The notes: generated from the letters alone by a model not told the origin. A stretch of 63,555 nt of DNA from Acidobacteriota bacterium (GCA_003222895.1 QHXI01000114.1:1-63555), one strand, 5' to 3'; counted from the first letter of the stretch, positions 10,189-18,964 are shown. Translations and numbers: made by a program.

Positions 10189-10232
10189 AAGGTTGCGCAG
10201 GGTCAACCTAAGCATATCCCTTGCGCAACCTT
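10189..10232. repeat. Inverted repeat with 11-bp arms
   Basis: AAGGTTGCGCA (10189-10199) and its exact complement TGCGCAACCTT (10222-10232) are separated by 22 bases; three more G-C pairs extend the stem with one bulge. On the minus strand it is followed by GTAATTTT, so it could be a weak terminator, or an operator far upstream of the subtilase. Confidence 0.6.
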
Positions 10233-10688
10233 CACAAGCGTTGGCGGTAGTCTATCCTCGGCAGTCAGACTTCATGGTGGCTTCTCCTGTAAAGAAGCAG
10301 TTCTCATCTTGGGTAAGATTAGAGTTAAGCGTTGCATTAGAGGGCAACGCGAAGGAATTGTTAAGAGGTTTGACGAAAGAGAATGCGAGATGTTTCGCAG
10401 GCTCGAACTCGGCCAACCGTAGACTAACTTGGTGGGCTGGACGATATACTAACCCCCAAAGTTAAGTCAATATTTGACTACCCCGCTTAACGTCGGTTCA
10501 AGTTCAAGCTTTAGCTTTCGGGCTTACAATCTATCGCTGAACTCTGGTCTGAAAATCTACTGAGGCGCATCCCTTCTCATCAATCTGCATGACAGTGCGA
10601 GCGGTCAACGACTCGGTCAATCAGACCAGATCATTCTTGGCCCTGCGCCAAAACTCCAAAAAAACAGTTGATTAATGACCTGACGCAG

Positions 10689-10704
10689 TTGGCACGACGC
10701 TTGT
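10689..10704 (+). promoter_or_regulatory. Sigma-54-like -24/-12 promoter for the subtilase/HD-GYP unit
   Basis: TTGGCACG-ACGC-TTGT matches the sigma-54 consensus TTGGCACG-N4-TTGC in all but the final C, with exact spacing. Start of transcription would be near 10716, about 70 bases before the subtilase ATG. The mismatch falls on the conserved -12 GC, so this needs proof. An enhancer site would be expected upstream; the palindrome at 10637-10651 is rather close for that. Confidence 0.5.
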
Positions 10705-10785
10705 TTTGTCTGCCTACTTCGCACGCCTGATGTGCGAGTTTAGTTGTACCGAAAAGCATTGATTCGTTTTAAGGAGCACCAGGGA

Positions 10786-12975
10786 ATGCGAAGGTCCTAT
10801 CTACTAATATCGTTACTCATCCTGTCGTTCGTTTCACCGCTCGCTAACTTTATGCCGGGCGTGAACACGTCGCACGCACAGACGAAATCCAACAAGCCGC
10901 GTGGCAACAAGCTCGCCGATTCTCTCCGCGAGCGTGTTGAGTCGGGTCGCAACAACCCCGGAGAGACCGCGCGCGTCATTCTTAATTTGAGTGAGACAGC
11001 GAATTCGCAGCAGCTAAGCCAGGCCTTGGGCCAGAGCGGCGCACGTTCACAAAAAAATCTGGACGCGCTGGGATTGATGGTAGCCGAAGTTCCCTTGAGC
11101 AAGTTGGAGGAAGCTGCCGCGCGCGACGATGTGTCATGGATATCGGCCGATCAGGAAGTGCGTTCGCTCGACAACTCAGTTCCTAACCCTGCGGACAACA
11201 CTAGTCACGTCGAAGTTACAACCGGCGCCAGCAAAATTTTGCCGAAAGATACCACGTGCGACATTGGTAGCGGCGTTGCGAATGGTGGCGCCGGAAACGG
11301 AATCGGCATTGCCATTTTGGATAGCGGCATTACCCCCTGTGACAACGCCGAGTTTGTGGGCTATCAATGGAAGCAAAGCAGCGGCACACTGGGCACCGGA
11401 CTCTTCTCGGACAAATACCTGGTTACTTACAACCGCATTAAGAAGCAAATAGATTTCACCGGCGAAAATCGGCTAGACGATGTCTATGGCCACGGAACCC
11501 ATACGGCCGGCATCGCGGCGGGCACGGGCCAATCAAGTGAGGATGACGCGAAAGATAAACCGAGCTTACCAACCTACGGCGGTATCGCGACCGGCGCAAA
11601 TCTAATCGACGTGCGCGTTTTGAACTCAAAGGGAATGGGTACAGTCTCAAACGTGATTGCTGGCATCAACTGGGCCATTCAGAATAAGACGACCTATAAC
11701 ATTCGCGTGATGAATCTTTCCCTCGGTACCGGCATCACTCAGAGTTACAAGACGGATCCTCTTTGCATCGCCGTCAGCAAAGCTGTGGATGCCGGCATCG
11801 TAGTTGTTGTGGCGGCCGGCAACTGGGGCAAAGACTCCGCCGGCAACAAAATTTTCGGCGGTATTCTTTCGCCGGCTAATTCTCCGCGAGTGATCACTGT
11901 CGGCGCGACGAACACACAGCAGACAATCAAGCGATCGGACGACGTCGTTACGACTTATTCGTCACGCGGCCCGACCCTCGTCGATGGATTGGCGAAACCG
12001 GATTTGGTTGCGCCCGGTAACCAAACCGGCGCGGCCGAAACAGCAGATACGGCTCCCTCGACCAATTACTCTTCAAGCAGTAATGACGGCGGACTTATCA
12101 AAACTCTCTTGAGTGGCAGTACAACTACGGTCACCCCGCAGCCGAATGGCTGGTATCAAGTCTTGAGCGGCACTTCTTTCGCCGCGCCCGCAGTTGCCGG
12201 AACGGTAGCGCTGATGGTGGAAGCGAATCCGTCGCTTACGCCTTCAATGGTAAAGGCTGTTTTGATGCGGACAGCAGAGCGCCTGCCGGTCTATGAAAGC
12301 ATGGTAGCCAATCAACAGATGACGAACTTTGGGCGCATCGTCACTGAAGGCGCGGGTGAACTAAACACCAGCGCCGCAGTGACTGTCGCGAAGGCAATTC
12401 GGCAAGACGCCAACAAGGCAAAGGTGGGCGACAATCTGATTACGAAAACGGGTGTTACGTATGCCAACTCCGGAGTGACATCGGCGATCGCGGGCGAGAA
12501 CATGCCGCTGAACAACGGCATCGTCTGGGTAGAAGGTGTGTCGTTCACCGATCGCTTGATGCTGACCAACGGTTACAAATTAGCAGATGGCACAACTTTG
12601 GGCAGCGGCTTTGTGCTCGCCGATGGCTTTGTCCTGGCTGATGGCACATACATTTTTTCGAGCGGCTTCGTGCTCGGCAGCGGCTTCGTACTCGGAAGCG
12701 GCTTTGTGCTTGCCAACGGCTTTGTGTTGGGCAGTGGTTTTGTGCTCGGCAGCGGATTTGTCCTGGGTAGCCAATACGCCTGCGCGGACGGGTCGCTTAA
12801 TACCGGGACTACAAGCGCGATGGCATTTGCTAACCAAACCACATGGGCTTCGAACTTAATTGATCCGAGCTCGATCACTACAAACGAAGAGCAGGTCATG
12901 ATCCTGGGCGAAGCCGCGATGCCGTTGAACGTGCTGAGGCTCTCGAGTTCCAGTCCGCTATTCCCGCATCGCTGA
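10786..12975 (+). CDS. Secreted subtilisin-like serine protease with GSGFVL repeats
   Basis: A 729-residue S8 peptidase. Residues 1-33 are a signal peptide, about 40-125 an I9-type propeptide inhibitor, and 150-530 the catalytic domain with D179 ('ILDSGI'), H236 ('YGHGTHTAG') and S464 ('SGTSFAAP'). A large insert lies between the Asp and His blocks ('SGTLGTGLFSDKYLVTYN'). Residues 606-662 hold eight copies of a GFVL-centred hexapeptide, and the last 65 residues are an unrecognised tail with one Cys. The start is the ATG at 10786, which has AAGGAGCACCAGGGA before it; an earlier frame start lacks a signal peptide. Six bases separate its stop from the HD-GYP gene, so the two are probably cotranscribed. 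Confidence 0.93.
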   Translation: MRRSYLLISLLILSFVSPLANFMPGVNTSHAQTKSNKPRGNKLADSLRERVESGRNNPGETARVILNLSETANSQQLSQALGQSGARSQKNLDALGLMVAEVPLSKLEEAAARDDVSWISADQEVRSLDNSVPNPADNTSHVEVTTGASKILPKDTTCDIGSGVANGGAGNGIGIAILDSGITPCDNAEFVGYQWKQSSGTLGTGLFSDKYLVTYNRIKKQIDFTGENRLDDVYGHGTHTAGIAAGTGQSSEDDAKDKPSLPTYGGIATGANLIDVRVLNSKGMGTVSNVIAGINWAIQNKTTYNIRVMNLSLGTGITQSYKTDPLCIAVSKAVDAGIVVVVAAGNWGKDSAGNKIFGGILSPANSPRVITVGATNTQQTIKRSDDVVTTYSSRGPTLVDGLAKPDLVAPGNQTGAAETADTAPSTNYSSSSNDGGLIKTLLSGSTTTVTPQPNGWYQVLSGTSFAAPAVAGTVALMVEANPSLTPSMVKAVLMRTAERLPVYESMVANQQMTNFGRIVTEGAGELNTSAAVTVAKAIRQDANKAKVGDNLITKTGVTYANSGVTSAIAGENMPLNNGIVWVEGVSFTDRLMLTNGYKLADGTTLGSGFVLADGFVLADGTYIFSSGFVLGSGFVLGSGFVLANGFVLGSGFVLGSGFVLGSQYACADGSLNTGTTSAMAFANQTTWASNLIDPSSITTNEEQVMILGEAAMPLNVLRLSSSSPLFPHR
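12601..12771 (+). repeat. Tandem 18-bp coding repeats (GSGFVL)
   Basis: Nine or so 18-base units of the form GGC AGC GGC TTT GTG CTC, encoding G-S/D/N-G-F-V-L. Eight GFVL cores are present, interrupted once by 'ADGTYIFS'. Synonymous positions differ between the units, so the repeat is kept at protein level rather than being a fresh DNA duplication. Confidence 0.9.
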
Positions 12976-12981
12976 TAATTC

Positions 12982-15027
12982 GTGGCTAAAATAGAAAAGA
13001 AGTCTCTGGTCTTTCAGACCATTGTCACAGTGGCCGGCCTGGCAACATGGTTGGCCTCTGTGGCTTTTCTTTTCACTCGACATCCGCCGCGGCAACAACT
13101 GATCTTGCTGGGTTTCGTGCCGCTAATCATCCTCATCAGTCTGTTCCCGAATACTTTCACACTGCCGAACGGCATCAAGCGCGACAAGATCACTTTTACC
13201 TTGTCCGATGCCTTCGTTTTTTTGATCGCCTGTTGGTACGGCACGCTGCCGGCGGTATTTATTGCCGGCGCGGAAGGTTTCGTTTCATCGCGCCGAAGCG
13301 TGCGTCGTCTTTCCAGCAATCTGTTTTCAGCGGGCATGATTTCGAGCGCGGCCGCGGCTGCAGGTCTAGTTTTGAATATGACGCTGCGCTACGGATTTCA
13401 TGCAACCGGCACGGCCGGCTACTACTCGTTCTTTGCGGTGACGGTAGCCCTGTTGCCGGCGACGGCGGTCCATGTGTTGGTAAATGTCGGACTGCTCTCT
13501 GGTCTGTTTTCGCTGCGCGGCAAAGTAAATTTCTTCCGCGCCTGGAAAGATAATCTCTCCTGGGCGGCGCCGATTGCCTTGCCGACCAGCGCAGTAGCCA
13601 GCCTCGCCTATCTCGCTTTGCAGTACAACTGGTTGGTAATGGTCATCATTGGCGCGCCGATTCTGATCGCGATCAATTTTGGCCACCGGCAGTATCGCAA
13701 CAACATGCATCAGCGGATCGAGCTTCTCGAGAAAGCTCACCGCGAAACGATCGAAGCACTCGCCGTTGCGATTAACGCCAAAGACGAAGTCACGCACGAG
13801 CATGTGCTGCGCGTGCAAATTTATGCGGCAGGCGTCGCGCGTTTGGTGGGCTGTGACGAGGCTGAGATCGAAGCGCTCCGCGCGGGCGCGTTGTTGCATG
13901 ATATCGGCAAGATCGCCGTGCCTGATTACATCCTGAACAAACCCGGGAAACTGACCGCTCCTGAATTCGAGCAGATGAAGATGCATACGGTCGTCGGCGC
14001 GCAGATTCTTGGCCGGGTAGACTTTCACTATCCGGTTGTGCCGATTGTTCGCCATCATCACGAACGCTGGGACGGCTGCGGGTATCCCGACGGGTTGAAA
14101 GGCGAAGACATTCCGCTCACCGCGCGCATCCTGACGGTGGTTGACTGCTTCGATGCGCTGCGCGAGGATCGTCAATATCGCCGCGGCTTGACACGCGAAG
14201 AGGCGATCGATTTTCTGATGAAGAACAGCGGCTCACAGTACGATCCGCGCGTCGTCGGCATCTTCATCACTCATCTGCCTGAGTTTGAGGCTGAGATCAC
14301 TGCACACAAGGGTCAACCGTTGCCGACGTTTGGAATTGAGGCTGTTGAGAAACTGTCAGAGGCCGCACAGCAGGTCGCTCCCGGCGCCGGTTTGGCGACT
14401 ACCGAGGCTGACGCGAGTTCCGAGTTTAGTTTCTCGCGGAAAGAACTTGCCGCGTTTTATGAATTGGTACAGTCAGTCAATGCGGCGCGGACCCGCAAGG
14501 AATTGATCAAATCCTTTGCCGAAAAGCTTTCTTCCGCTGTCGCATATGAGACGTGCGCGTTGACGTTGATCGATCCGCACTCCGGCGAAATAATTGTCGA
14601 ACATGCGCGCGGCACACATGCCAAAGCGATTCAAGACCGTCGCATCGTCCTCGGCGAAGGGATTACCGGCTGGGTGATCGCAAATCAAAAGCCTTTCTGC
14701 AACACCGATCCGCGTTTGGATTTTCCGCCAGCTGTGGCTGACCGCTTTCAAAATTATCGAACTCTGACTTCGTTTCCACTGCTGAAGCAAGAACAACTTT
14801 ACGGGGCCGTGACGCTGTACTCTTCAACTCTGAGCGAGTACAACGCAGAGCAGCAGAAACTCTTGCGGGAGTGTGCGTCCGTGCTCACGAACATGCTCTC
14901 TTTATTGCCGTCATCCCATTGTCACGCCAGCAAAGATTCGATTGACGGTAAAGCCACGCCTGGAATTAGCGACTTGTCTCAGGCAGGACTTGAAACCTTG
15001 GATTTGGAATCCGCCATGACGCACTGA
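12982..15027 (+). CDS. Membrane HD-GYP cyclic-di-GMP phosphodiesterase with GAF domain
   Basis: A 681-residue signalling enzyme starting at GTG. Residues 1-245 contain about seven to eight hydrophobic segments of a MASE-like sensor. Residues 255-430 form an HD-GYP domain with H306-D307 in 'HDIGK', then 'HHHERWDGCGYPDGLKG', the intact metal-binding and GYP motifs, so it should hydrolyse cyclic di-GMP. Residues 480-640 are a GAF domain ('VAYETCALTLID', 'GEGITGWVIANQKPF', 'FPLLKQEQLYGAVTLYSS') that may bind a small ligand. Six bases separate it from the subtilase stop, which argues for translational coupling and for a shared role, perhaps matrix turnover or dispersal. That link is inference. Confidence 0.92.
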   Translation: MAKIEKKSLVFQTIVTVAGLATWLASVAFLFTRHPPRQQLILLGFVPLIILISLFPNTFTLPNGIKRDKITFTLSDAFVFLIACWYGTLPAVFIAGAEGFVSSRRSVRRLSSNLFSAGMISSAAAAAGLVLNMTLRYGFHATGTAGYYSFFAVTVALLPATAVHVLVNVGLLSGLFSLRGKVNFFRAWKDNLSWAAPIALPTSAVASLAYLALQYNWLVMVIIGAPILIAINFGHRQYRNNMHQRIELLEKAHRETIEALAVAINAKDEVTHEHVLRVQIYAAGVARLVGCDEAEIEALRAGALLHDIGKIAVPDYILNKPGKLTAPEFEQMKMHTVVGAQILGRVDFHYPVVPIVRHHHERWDGCGYPDGLKGEDIPLTARILTVVDCFDALREDRQYRRGLTREEAIDFLMKNSGSQYDPRVVGIFITHLPEFEAEITAHKGQPLPTFGIEAVEKLSEAAQQVAPGAGLATTEADASSEFSFSRKELAAFYELVQSVNAARTRKELIKSFAEKLSSAVAYETCALTLIDPHSGEIIVEHARGTHAKAIQDRRIVLGEGITGWVIANQKPFCNTDPRLDFPPAVADRFQNYRTLTSFPLLKQEQLYGAVTLYSSTLSEYNAEQQKLLRECASVLTNMLSLLPSSHCHASKDSIDGKATPGISDLSQAGLETLDLESAMTH

Positions 15028-15040
15028 ACGAACGCCCACA

Positions 15041-17230
15041 TCATTCGACTTTCGCTGTCAGTTTAATTTCGTTCGGAGCGTTCGAATCGTTAACTACCTC
15101 GACCGGAGCTTGCCATTGCAGCGTTTTGATGCGGCAGACGCCGGTGTTATCTGCGCGACAATAAACAAAAGTAAAAGACACGCGGGCTGTCGCGGAACCG
15201 GCACCGGCGGCGATGGGAATGCGAATCGGAAAAGCCAATCCCTTCGCAGACTTGTTGACCTTGATCGGCGCGCTCTTCAATGACTGGCCGCCTGATTCAA
15301 TCGCGACTGAATATTTCTGCGGAGCCGTTGGATTCAGATGATAGCCCACCGGCAAATCAACACTAATGACGACGGCCGAGTCGCCCGCGTGAAGTTTTTG
15401 CGGCGGAAGCTTGATCTCTTCTGCGTTCGGCGCAACCTCTGCGGTCGTTGCGAGTTGATTCGTGGCCGGCGGTTGCAGTCCCTTGATCTGAAGCGTCTTC
15501 GTTTCTTTCGTCTTCAAATCGACGACGCGGATCGCGTGATTGTTTGTGTCAGCGACGTAAAGCTTGTCGTGCGCGACTGCCAAACCGCCGGGTTCATAGA
15601 AAGACGGCTTCGCCCCATCCGCCTGGCCGGGTCTTCCGGTGCCGGCAAATCCGCTCACTGAGCGCTTGCCCGGATCCAAAACTTTTATTTTGTGATTGTA
15701 CGTGTCGGCGACCAGCAGCTTGTCATTCCAACGCGCCAACCCGAGCGGATGTTGCAACCGCACGTCGTTGTCGAATCCATCTTTATCGCCGAAATCAAAC
15801 AAGTCGCCGCCGACCAGGGTGCGCACCTTCGGATTCGCATCGAGATTGATTGCCCGAATGATGTTTGCTTCGGCGTCAGAGACATACAAAGTTTTTCCGT
15901 CAGTCGCTAATGCCGACGGCTGCGCGAAGGCGGCTTCGTTGACTGGGCCGTCGAGCCGAGCTTCGCGACCCGTGCCTGCAAATTCAGATACTTCTCGCAT
16001 CGTGAGATCGAGTCGCCATATTTGATGCGGTCCAGCCATGGCGATGTAGAGTGTGCGACCGATCAACTGCAAATCCCAGGGCGAGTTAAGAGCAATCGTT
16101 CTCGCCATCCCGATTCGATCGTAGTCACGCGCTTGTTGGCCTGTGCCGGCGATCGTCGTGACTGTTTTCGCTTTCAGATCAACTGCGCGAATCAAATGAT
16201 TCTCTGTATCCGCGACATACAACGTATCGCCGTCGAGCGCCATTCCCTGCGGCCGGAAAAACGTTGCACGATCGAACGCGCCATCGTTTTGCCCGTGGGC
16301 GCCGGTGCCGATTGTTTCAATCAGAGTGCCGTCGATTGTGGCGACCACGATTCGGTTGTGATCCGAATCAGCGATGAACAAGCGATCGCTTTTCTCATCG
16401 GCGAGAATCTTTCCCGGAAACGCCAGCGGTAGATCGCCGATCTTCGCCTTCTCCAGAACCAGATTGAGCGGCGCTTCGTTCAACTCGCCGCGCTTGCGAA
16501 ACTCAGTGATTGAATCCGAAATGGCTTTGTCGAGTGCTTCGTATCCACCTTCACCAGACAACTTGCCGATAACGTAGCCCGCAGGATCGATCAAGTAGCG
16601 TGTCGGCCAGGCATTAACCGCGTACGCACTCCAAATCTTAAAGTCCGCGTCGTTGACGATCGGATGTTCGATCTCGTAACGCAGGACGATGCGGCGAATA
16701 TTCTCGGTGTCTTTTTCATTTTCAAATTTTGCCGAGTGCACTCCGATCACAACCAACTCGTTCGGATATTTTTTTTCCAGCTTCTTCAGATCGGGAATGA
16801 TGTGCATGCAGTTGATGCAGCCGTAGGTCCAAAAATCGAGCAGCACAACTTTGCCTTTCAGCGCCGCGAGCGACAGAGGCTTATCCGTATTCAACCAACC
16901 GCGACCGCCGCTGAGTTCCGGCGCGCGAATCTTTTCACGTTCCTGTACCGCCATTTCGAGACCTTTCGATCGATGAGCACTCACATATGTGACGGGGGCA
17001 ACAACAACCAGCGCAAAAAGTAAGAGGGCGCCAAACAAAGTGCGGCTTCGCCGCCCCGCAGTGCGGTAAGCCTCTAACTTACCGGCTCGTTGTTTCAGAG
17101 AAGAGTCGGAGGCTTCGCCTCCGGGTCGAGGCGCAGCCTCTCTCTTATTCTCCCTCATGCGACGGAAAGGCCGAGCCTTTCCGCACTCTGCTGCGGCAAA
17201 GCCGCATTCCGAATTCCAGGTGTTGCTCAT
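15041..17230 (-). CDS. NHLRC2-like protein: thioredoxin-like plus NHL propeller
   Basis: A 729-residue protein with the domain order of NHLRC2. After a 60-residue basic leader comes one hydrophobic segment ('LFGALLLFALVVVAPV'). About residues 100-240 are a thioredoxin-like domain with 'WTYGCINCMHIIPDL', the CINC variant seen in NHLRC2. Residues 265-560 hold NHL repeats ('ADSDHNRIVVATIDG', 'VADTENHLIRAVD', 'VADTNNHAIRVVD'), predicted to form a six-bladed propeller, and the last 130 residues form a beta domain with a Cys pair. The start at 17230 lies three bases after the stop of the upstream gene, suggesting coupling. Residues 10-60 are translated from a cluster of hairpin repeats (17042-17205) and are unlikely to be ancestral. 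Function is unknown. Confidence 0.87.
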   Translation of the reverse strand: MSNTWNSECGFAAAECGKARPFRRMRENKREAAPRPGGEASDSSLKQRAGKLEAYRTAGRRSRTLFGALLLFALVVVAPVTYVSAHRSKGLEMAVQEREKIRAPELSGGRGWLNTDKPLSLAALKGKVVLLDFWTYGCINCMHIIPDLKKLEKKYPNELVVIGVHSAKFENEKDTENIRRIVLRYEIEHPIVNDADFKIWSAYAVNAWPTRYLIDPAGYVIGKLSGEGGYEALDKAISDSITEFRKRGELNEAPLNLVLEKAKIGDLPLAFPGKILADEKSDRLFIADSDHNRIVVATIDGTLIETIGTGAHGQNDGAFDRATFFRPQGMALDGDTLYVADTENHLIRAVDLKAKTVTTIAGTGQQARDYDRIGMARTIALNSPWDLQLIGRTLYIAMAGPHQIWRLDLTMREVSEFAGTGREARLDGPVNEAAFAQPSALATDGKTLYVSDAEANIIRAINLDANPKVRTLVGGDLFDFGDKDGFDNDVRLQHPLGLARWNDKLLVADTYNHKIKVLDPGKRSVSGFAGTGRPGQADGAKPSFYEPGGLAVAHDKLYVADTNNHAIRVVDLKTKETKTLQIKGLQPPATNQLATTAEVAPNAEEIKLPPQKLHAGDSAVVISVDLPVGYHLNPTAPQKYSVAIESGGQSLKSAPIKVNKSAKGLAFPIRIPIAAGAGSATARVSFTFVYCRADNTGVCRIKTLQWQAPVEVVNDSNAPNEIKLTAKVE
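17042..17205. repeat. Cluster of six short hairpins inside the NHLRC2-like coding start
   Basis: Six perfect or near-perfect stem-loops follow one another: 17042-17054 (GCGGC-TTC-GCCGC), 17065-17083, 17107-17123 (CGGAGGC-TTC-GCCTCCG), 17128-17140, 17163-17183 (CGGAAAGGC with complement) and 17193-17205 (GCGGC-AAA-GCCGC). The sequence stays in frame with the surrounding gene on the minus strand. Confidence 0.85.
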
Positions 17231-17233
17231 TTC

Positions 17234-17566
17234 TCAACCTGCGAGAATTTGATCCAATCTATCCACCGCTCTTCTTAGATGGGGAATCGTTATCGATCCG
17301 CCGACCACCAACGCGACATTGAATGCGTCCATGAACTGTTCGCGCGTCACGCCGGCGTCGGCGCATTGTTTGATGTGATAAGTGATGCAATCGTCGCATC
17401 GCAAAACAATCGATCCCGCCAATCCCATTAATTCTTTCGTTTTCTTGTCGAGCGCGCCGTCCTCGTAGGCCTGCGTGTCCAACGCGAAAAATCTCTTGAT
17501 ACCGAGATGGCCGCTGCCGAGCAGCTTTTCGTTCATCTCTGAGCGATAACGATCAAAATCGTCCAT
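17234..17566 (-). CDS. AhpD-like / carboxymuconolactone decarboxylase family protein
   Basis: A 110-residue alpha-helical protein of the CMD family. The redox-type motif is 'RCDDCITYHIKQC', a CxxC followed by His, as in AhpD-like alkylhydroperoxidases, so a thiol-disulfide role is more likely than decarboxylation. The frame runs 28 codons further upstream, but GGAAAGGACGAAAGTG directly precedes the ATG at 17566 and the family alignment starts there. The downstream thioredoxin/NHL gene begins three bases after its stop; the pair may be functionally linked through thiol chemistry, which is inference. Confidence 0.87.
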   Translation of the reverse strand: MDDFDRYRSEMNEKLLGSGHLGIKRFFALDTQAYEDGALDKKTKELMGLAGSIVLRCDDCITYHIKQCADAGVTREQFMDAFNVALVVGGSITIPHLRRAVDRLDQILAG

Positions 17567-17725
17567 CACTTTCGTCCTTTCCCGCGACGCCAAATCGTTT
17601 TCGCTTGAATGTATCACACCCGCTTCATTCGTAAGAACATACGCATCCAATCATTAGTCGGATTTCAATTGACAGCCTTACAGTCGCATGGTTTCATGCA
17701 GCAGCGCCCGACGGCAACTCGCAAG

Positions 17726-18235
17726 ATGAGCACCCCCGAACCCGAAGTTCCGGCAATTCAGGAATCCGAAGCCGAACCGCTACTGCGTGATTTGTTCTCG
17801 TTTGCCGCCGGTAATCGCACCTTTGCGATTTTCGAAGACGAGGTTGAAGGAACCGCAGAATCAAAGCGTCCTGCGCGTCTGCCGCACGCACCGCCAGCCG
17901 TCCTGGGCGTGGTTTGCGTTCGTGGCCGAATGTTGACGACGCTTGATCCAGCCGCGCTGGTCGAAGCTGAACCGGTCAATTGGCCACAAGAAATACCTCT
18001 GGTGATTGCTTTGCGCGGCGACGAACAACTAGCGCTGGCAGCGGACTCGCTGCGCGAAACTATTACCATCGCCTCAACCGACATCGAGCAATTCGAGGGC
18101 GATCAATCCGACCGCCTTCAGCCCATCATCGTCGGCGTCGCGCGTCACGGCGGCGAAGAGCTTACGATCCTGAATCCAAGCGGGTTGTTTGCAGCTGCTT
18201 TTCAAAGAATCGAGCGCCGCCGACGGCGGTTTTAG
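17726..18235 (+). CDS. CheW-like domain protein
   Basis: A protein of about 169 residues built on one CheW-like domain: 'LFSFAAGNRTFAIFEDEVEG' resembles the CheW start, 'LGVVCVRGRMLTTLDPAAL' the central 'RG.V.pviDl' block, and 'IIVGVARHGGEELTILNPSGLF' the last strands. CheW proteins couple receptors to CheA. No CheA or receptor gene is near. There are three possible starts (17609, 17696, 17726) and none has a good ribosome site; I chose the last because the earlier residues look unlike the family. It is divergent from the AhpD-like gene. Confidence 0.75.
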   Translation: MSTPEPEVPAIQESEAEPLLRDLFSFAAGNRTFAIFEDEVEGTAESKRPARLPHAPPAVLGVVCVRGRMLTTLDPAALVEAEPVNWPQEIPLVIALRGDEQLALAADSLRETITIASTDIEQFEGDQSDRLQPIIVGVARHGGEELTILNPSGLFAAAFQRIERRRRRF

Positions 18236-18557
18236 GCGTTCGCTTTTCAGAATAACTCCAGCATCCCCACAACTTTACGCAATTCCCTCATAGGCTTGCG
18301 TTTCGTCGCGCTTGCCTGTCATACTTGCCCGCATTAGTTCCTACTCTCGCGCCACACTGGTGATGGCGCCGGTCCGTGCTTGAAGGCGACGACGTTCGGC
18401 TGAAGGAGAGTCAGGTTAGTTGTTAACAGTTAGGAGCCGCTCTCGCCAAGCAAGAGCACCGGGTGCGTCGCGTTCCACCGCGAAGGTTTTAGCTTTAAAT
18501 CAGCGATTGAAAGACCCGTCCGAGCTTCCCTTTTTCACTAGAGGATTAGAAATAGAA
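18236..18557. other. Leader region of the RNA-binding protein
   Basis: About 320 bases with no gene. The frame open from 18420 has no family resemblance before the ATG at 18558. The last 150 bases include short self-complementary stretches and probably are a structured 5' leader, as is common for RRM and cold-shock genes. I cannot name a riboswitch here. Confidence 0.5.
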
Positions 18558-18959
18558 ATGGCTACGAAACTTTATGTAGGGAACCTTTCGTTCCAGACTA
18601 CCAGCGACGACCTGAAAGACCATTTTGCGCAAGCGGGCACGGTCGAATCAGCATCAGTCGTTGAAGATCGCATGACAGGCCGCTCGCGCGGCTTTGGCTT
18701 TGTCGAGATGGCAACTCCCGAAGAAGCAGCGGCGGCAATCGAACAATTTAACGGGAAGGACTTCGCCGGTCGGAATTTGACCGTGAACGAAGCTCGTCCC
18801 AGAACAGATCGCGGACCGGGCGGGTATGGCGGCGGTGGTAACCGCGGCGGCTACGGCGGCGGTGGTGGTGGTTACGGCGGCGGTGGAGGCGGCAGAGATC
18901 GCGGCGACAGAGATCGCGACAAACGCCCCAGTCGCAACGACCGCGAACCGCGTTGGTAG
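18558..18959 (+). CDS. RRM-domain RNA-binding protein with Gly-rich tail
   Basis: A 133-residue protein. Residues 1-82 are one RNA recognition motif with both RNP signatures: RNP2 'LYVGNLS' and RNP1 '[10 protein letters not shown]'. Residues 88-133 are Gly-rich ('[12 protein letters not shown]') and end in Arg/Asp-rich residues, a disordered RNA-binding tail. Such proteins are abundant RNA chaperones, often cold-induced, in cyanobacteria and acidobacteria. The ATG at 18558 has GAGGATTAG upstream; the longer frame is rejected because RRM homology begins at the chosen start. An intrinsic terminator follows at 19029. Confidence 0.94.
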   Translation: MATKLYVGNLSFQTTSDDLKDHFAQAGTVESASVVEDRMTGRSRGFGFVEMATPEEAAAAIEQFNGKDFAGRNLTVNEARPRTDRGPGGYGGGGNRGGYGGGGGGYGGGGGGRDRGDRDRDKRPSRNDREPRW

Positions 18960-18964
18960 TTGTA

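Larger units (their letters stand above)
9895..10785. other. Long region without a convincing gene
   Basis: About 890 bases, visibly lower in GC than the flanks. Short open frames at 9961-10146 (+) and 10193-10465 (+) have no ribosome site or family resemblance, and I leave them out. I see no riboswitch that I can name. It contains an 11-bp inverted repeat (10189-10232), a small palindrome TTGGC-CCTGC-GCCAA (10637-10651), a sigma-54-like promoter (10689-10704) and a hairpin TCGCAC/GTGCGA just before the subtilase. Confidence 0.6.

Noticed and set aside
10193-10465. 90-codon open frame before the subtilase
   Set aside because: No ribosome site, atypical composition, spans the inverted repeat at 10189-10232, and no family resemblance.
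18420-18557. Upstream extension of the RRM protein reading frame
   Set aside because: RRM homology and the ribosome site both start at 18558; the extension has no sense.
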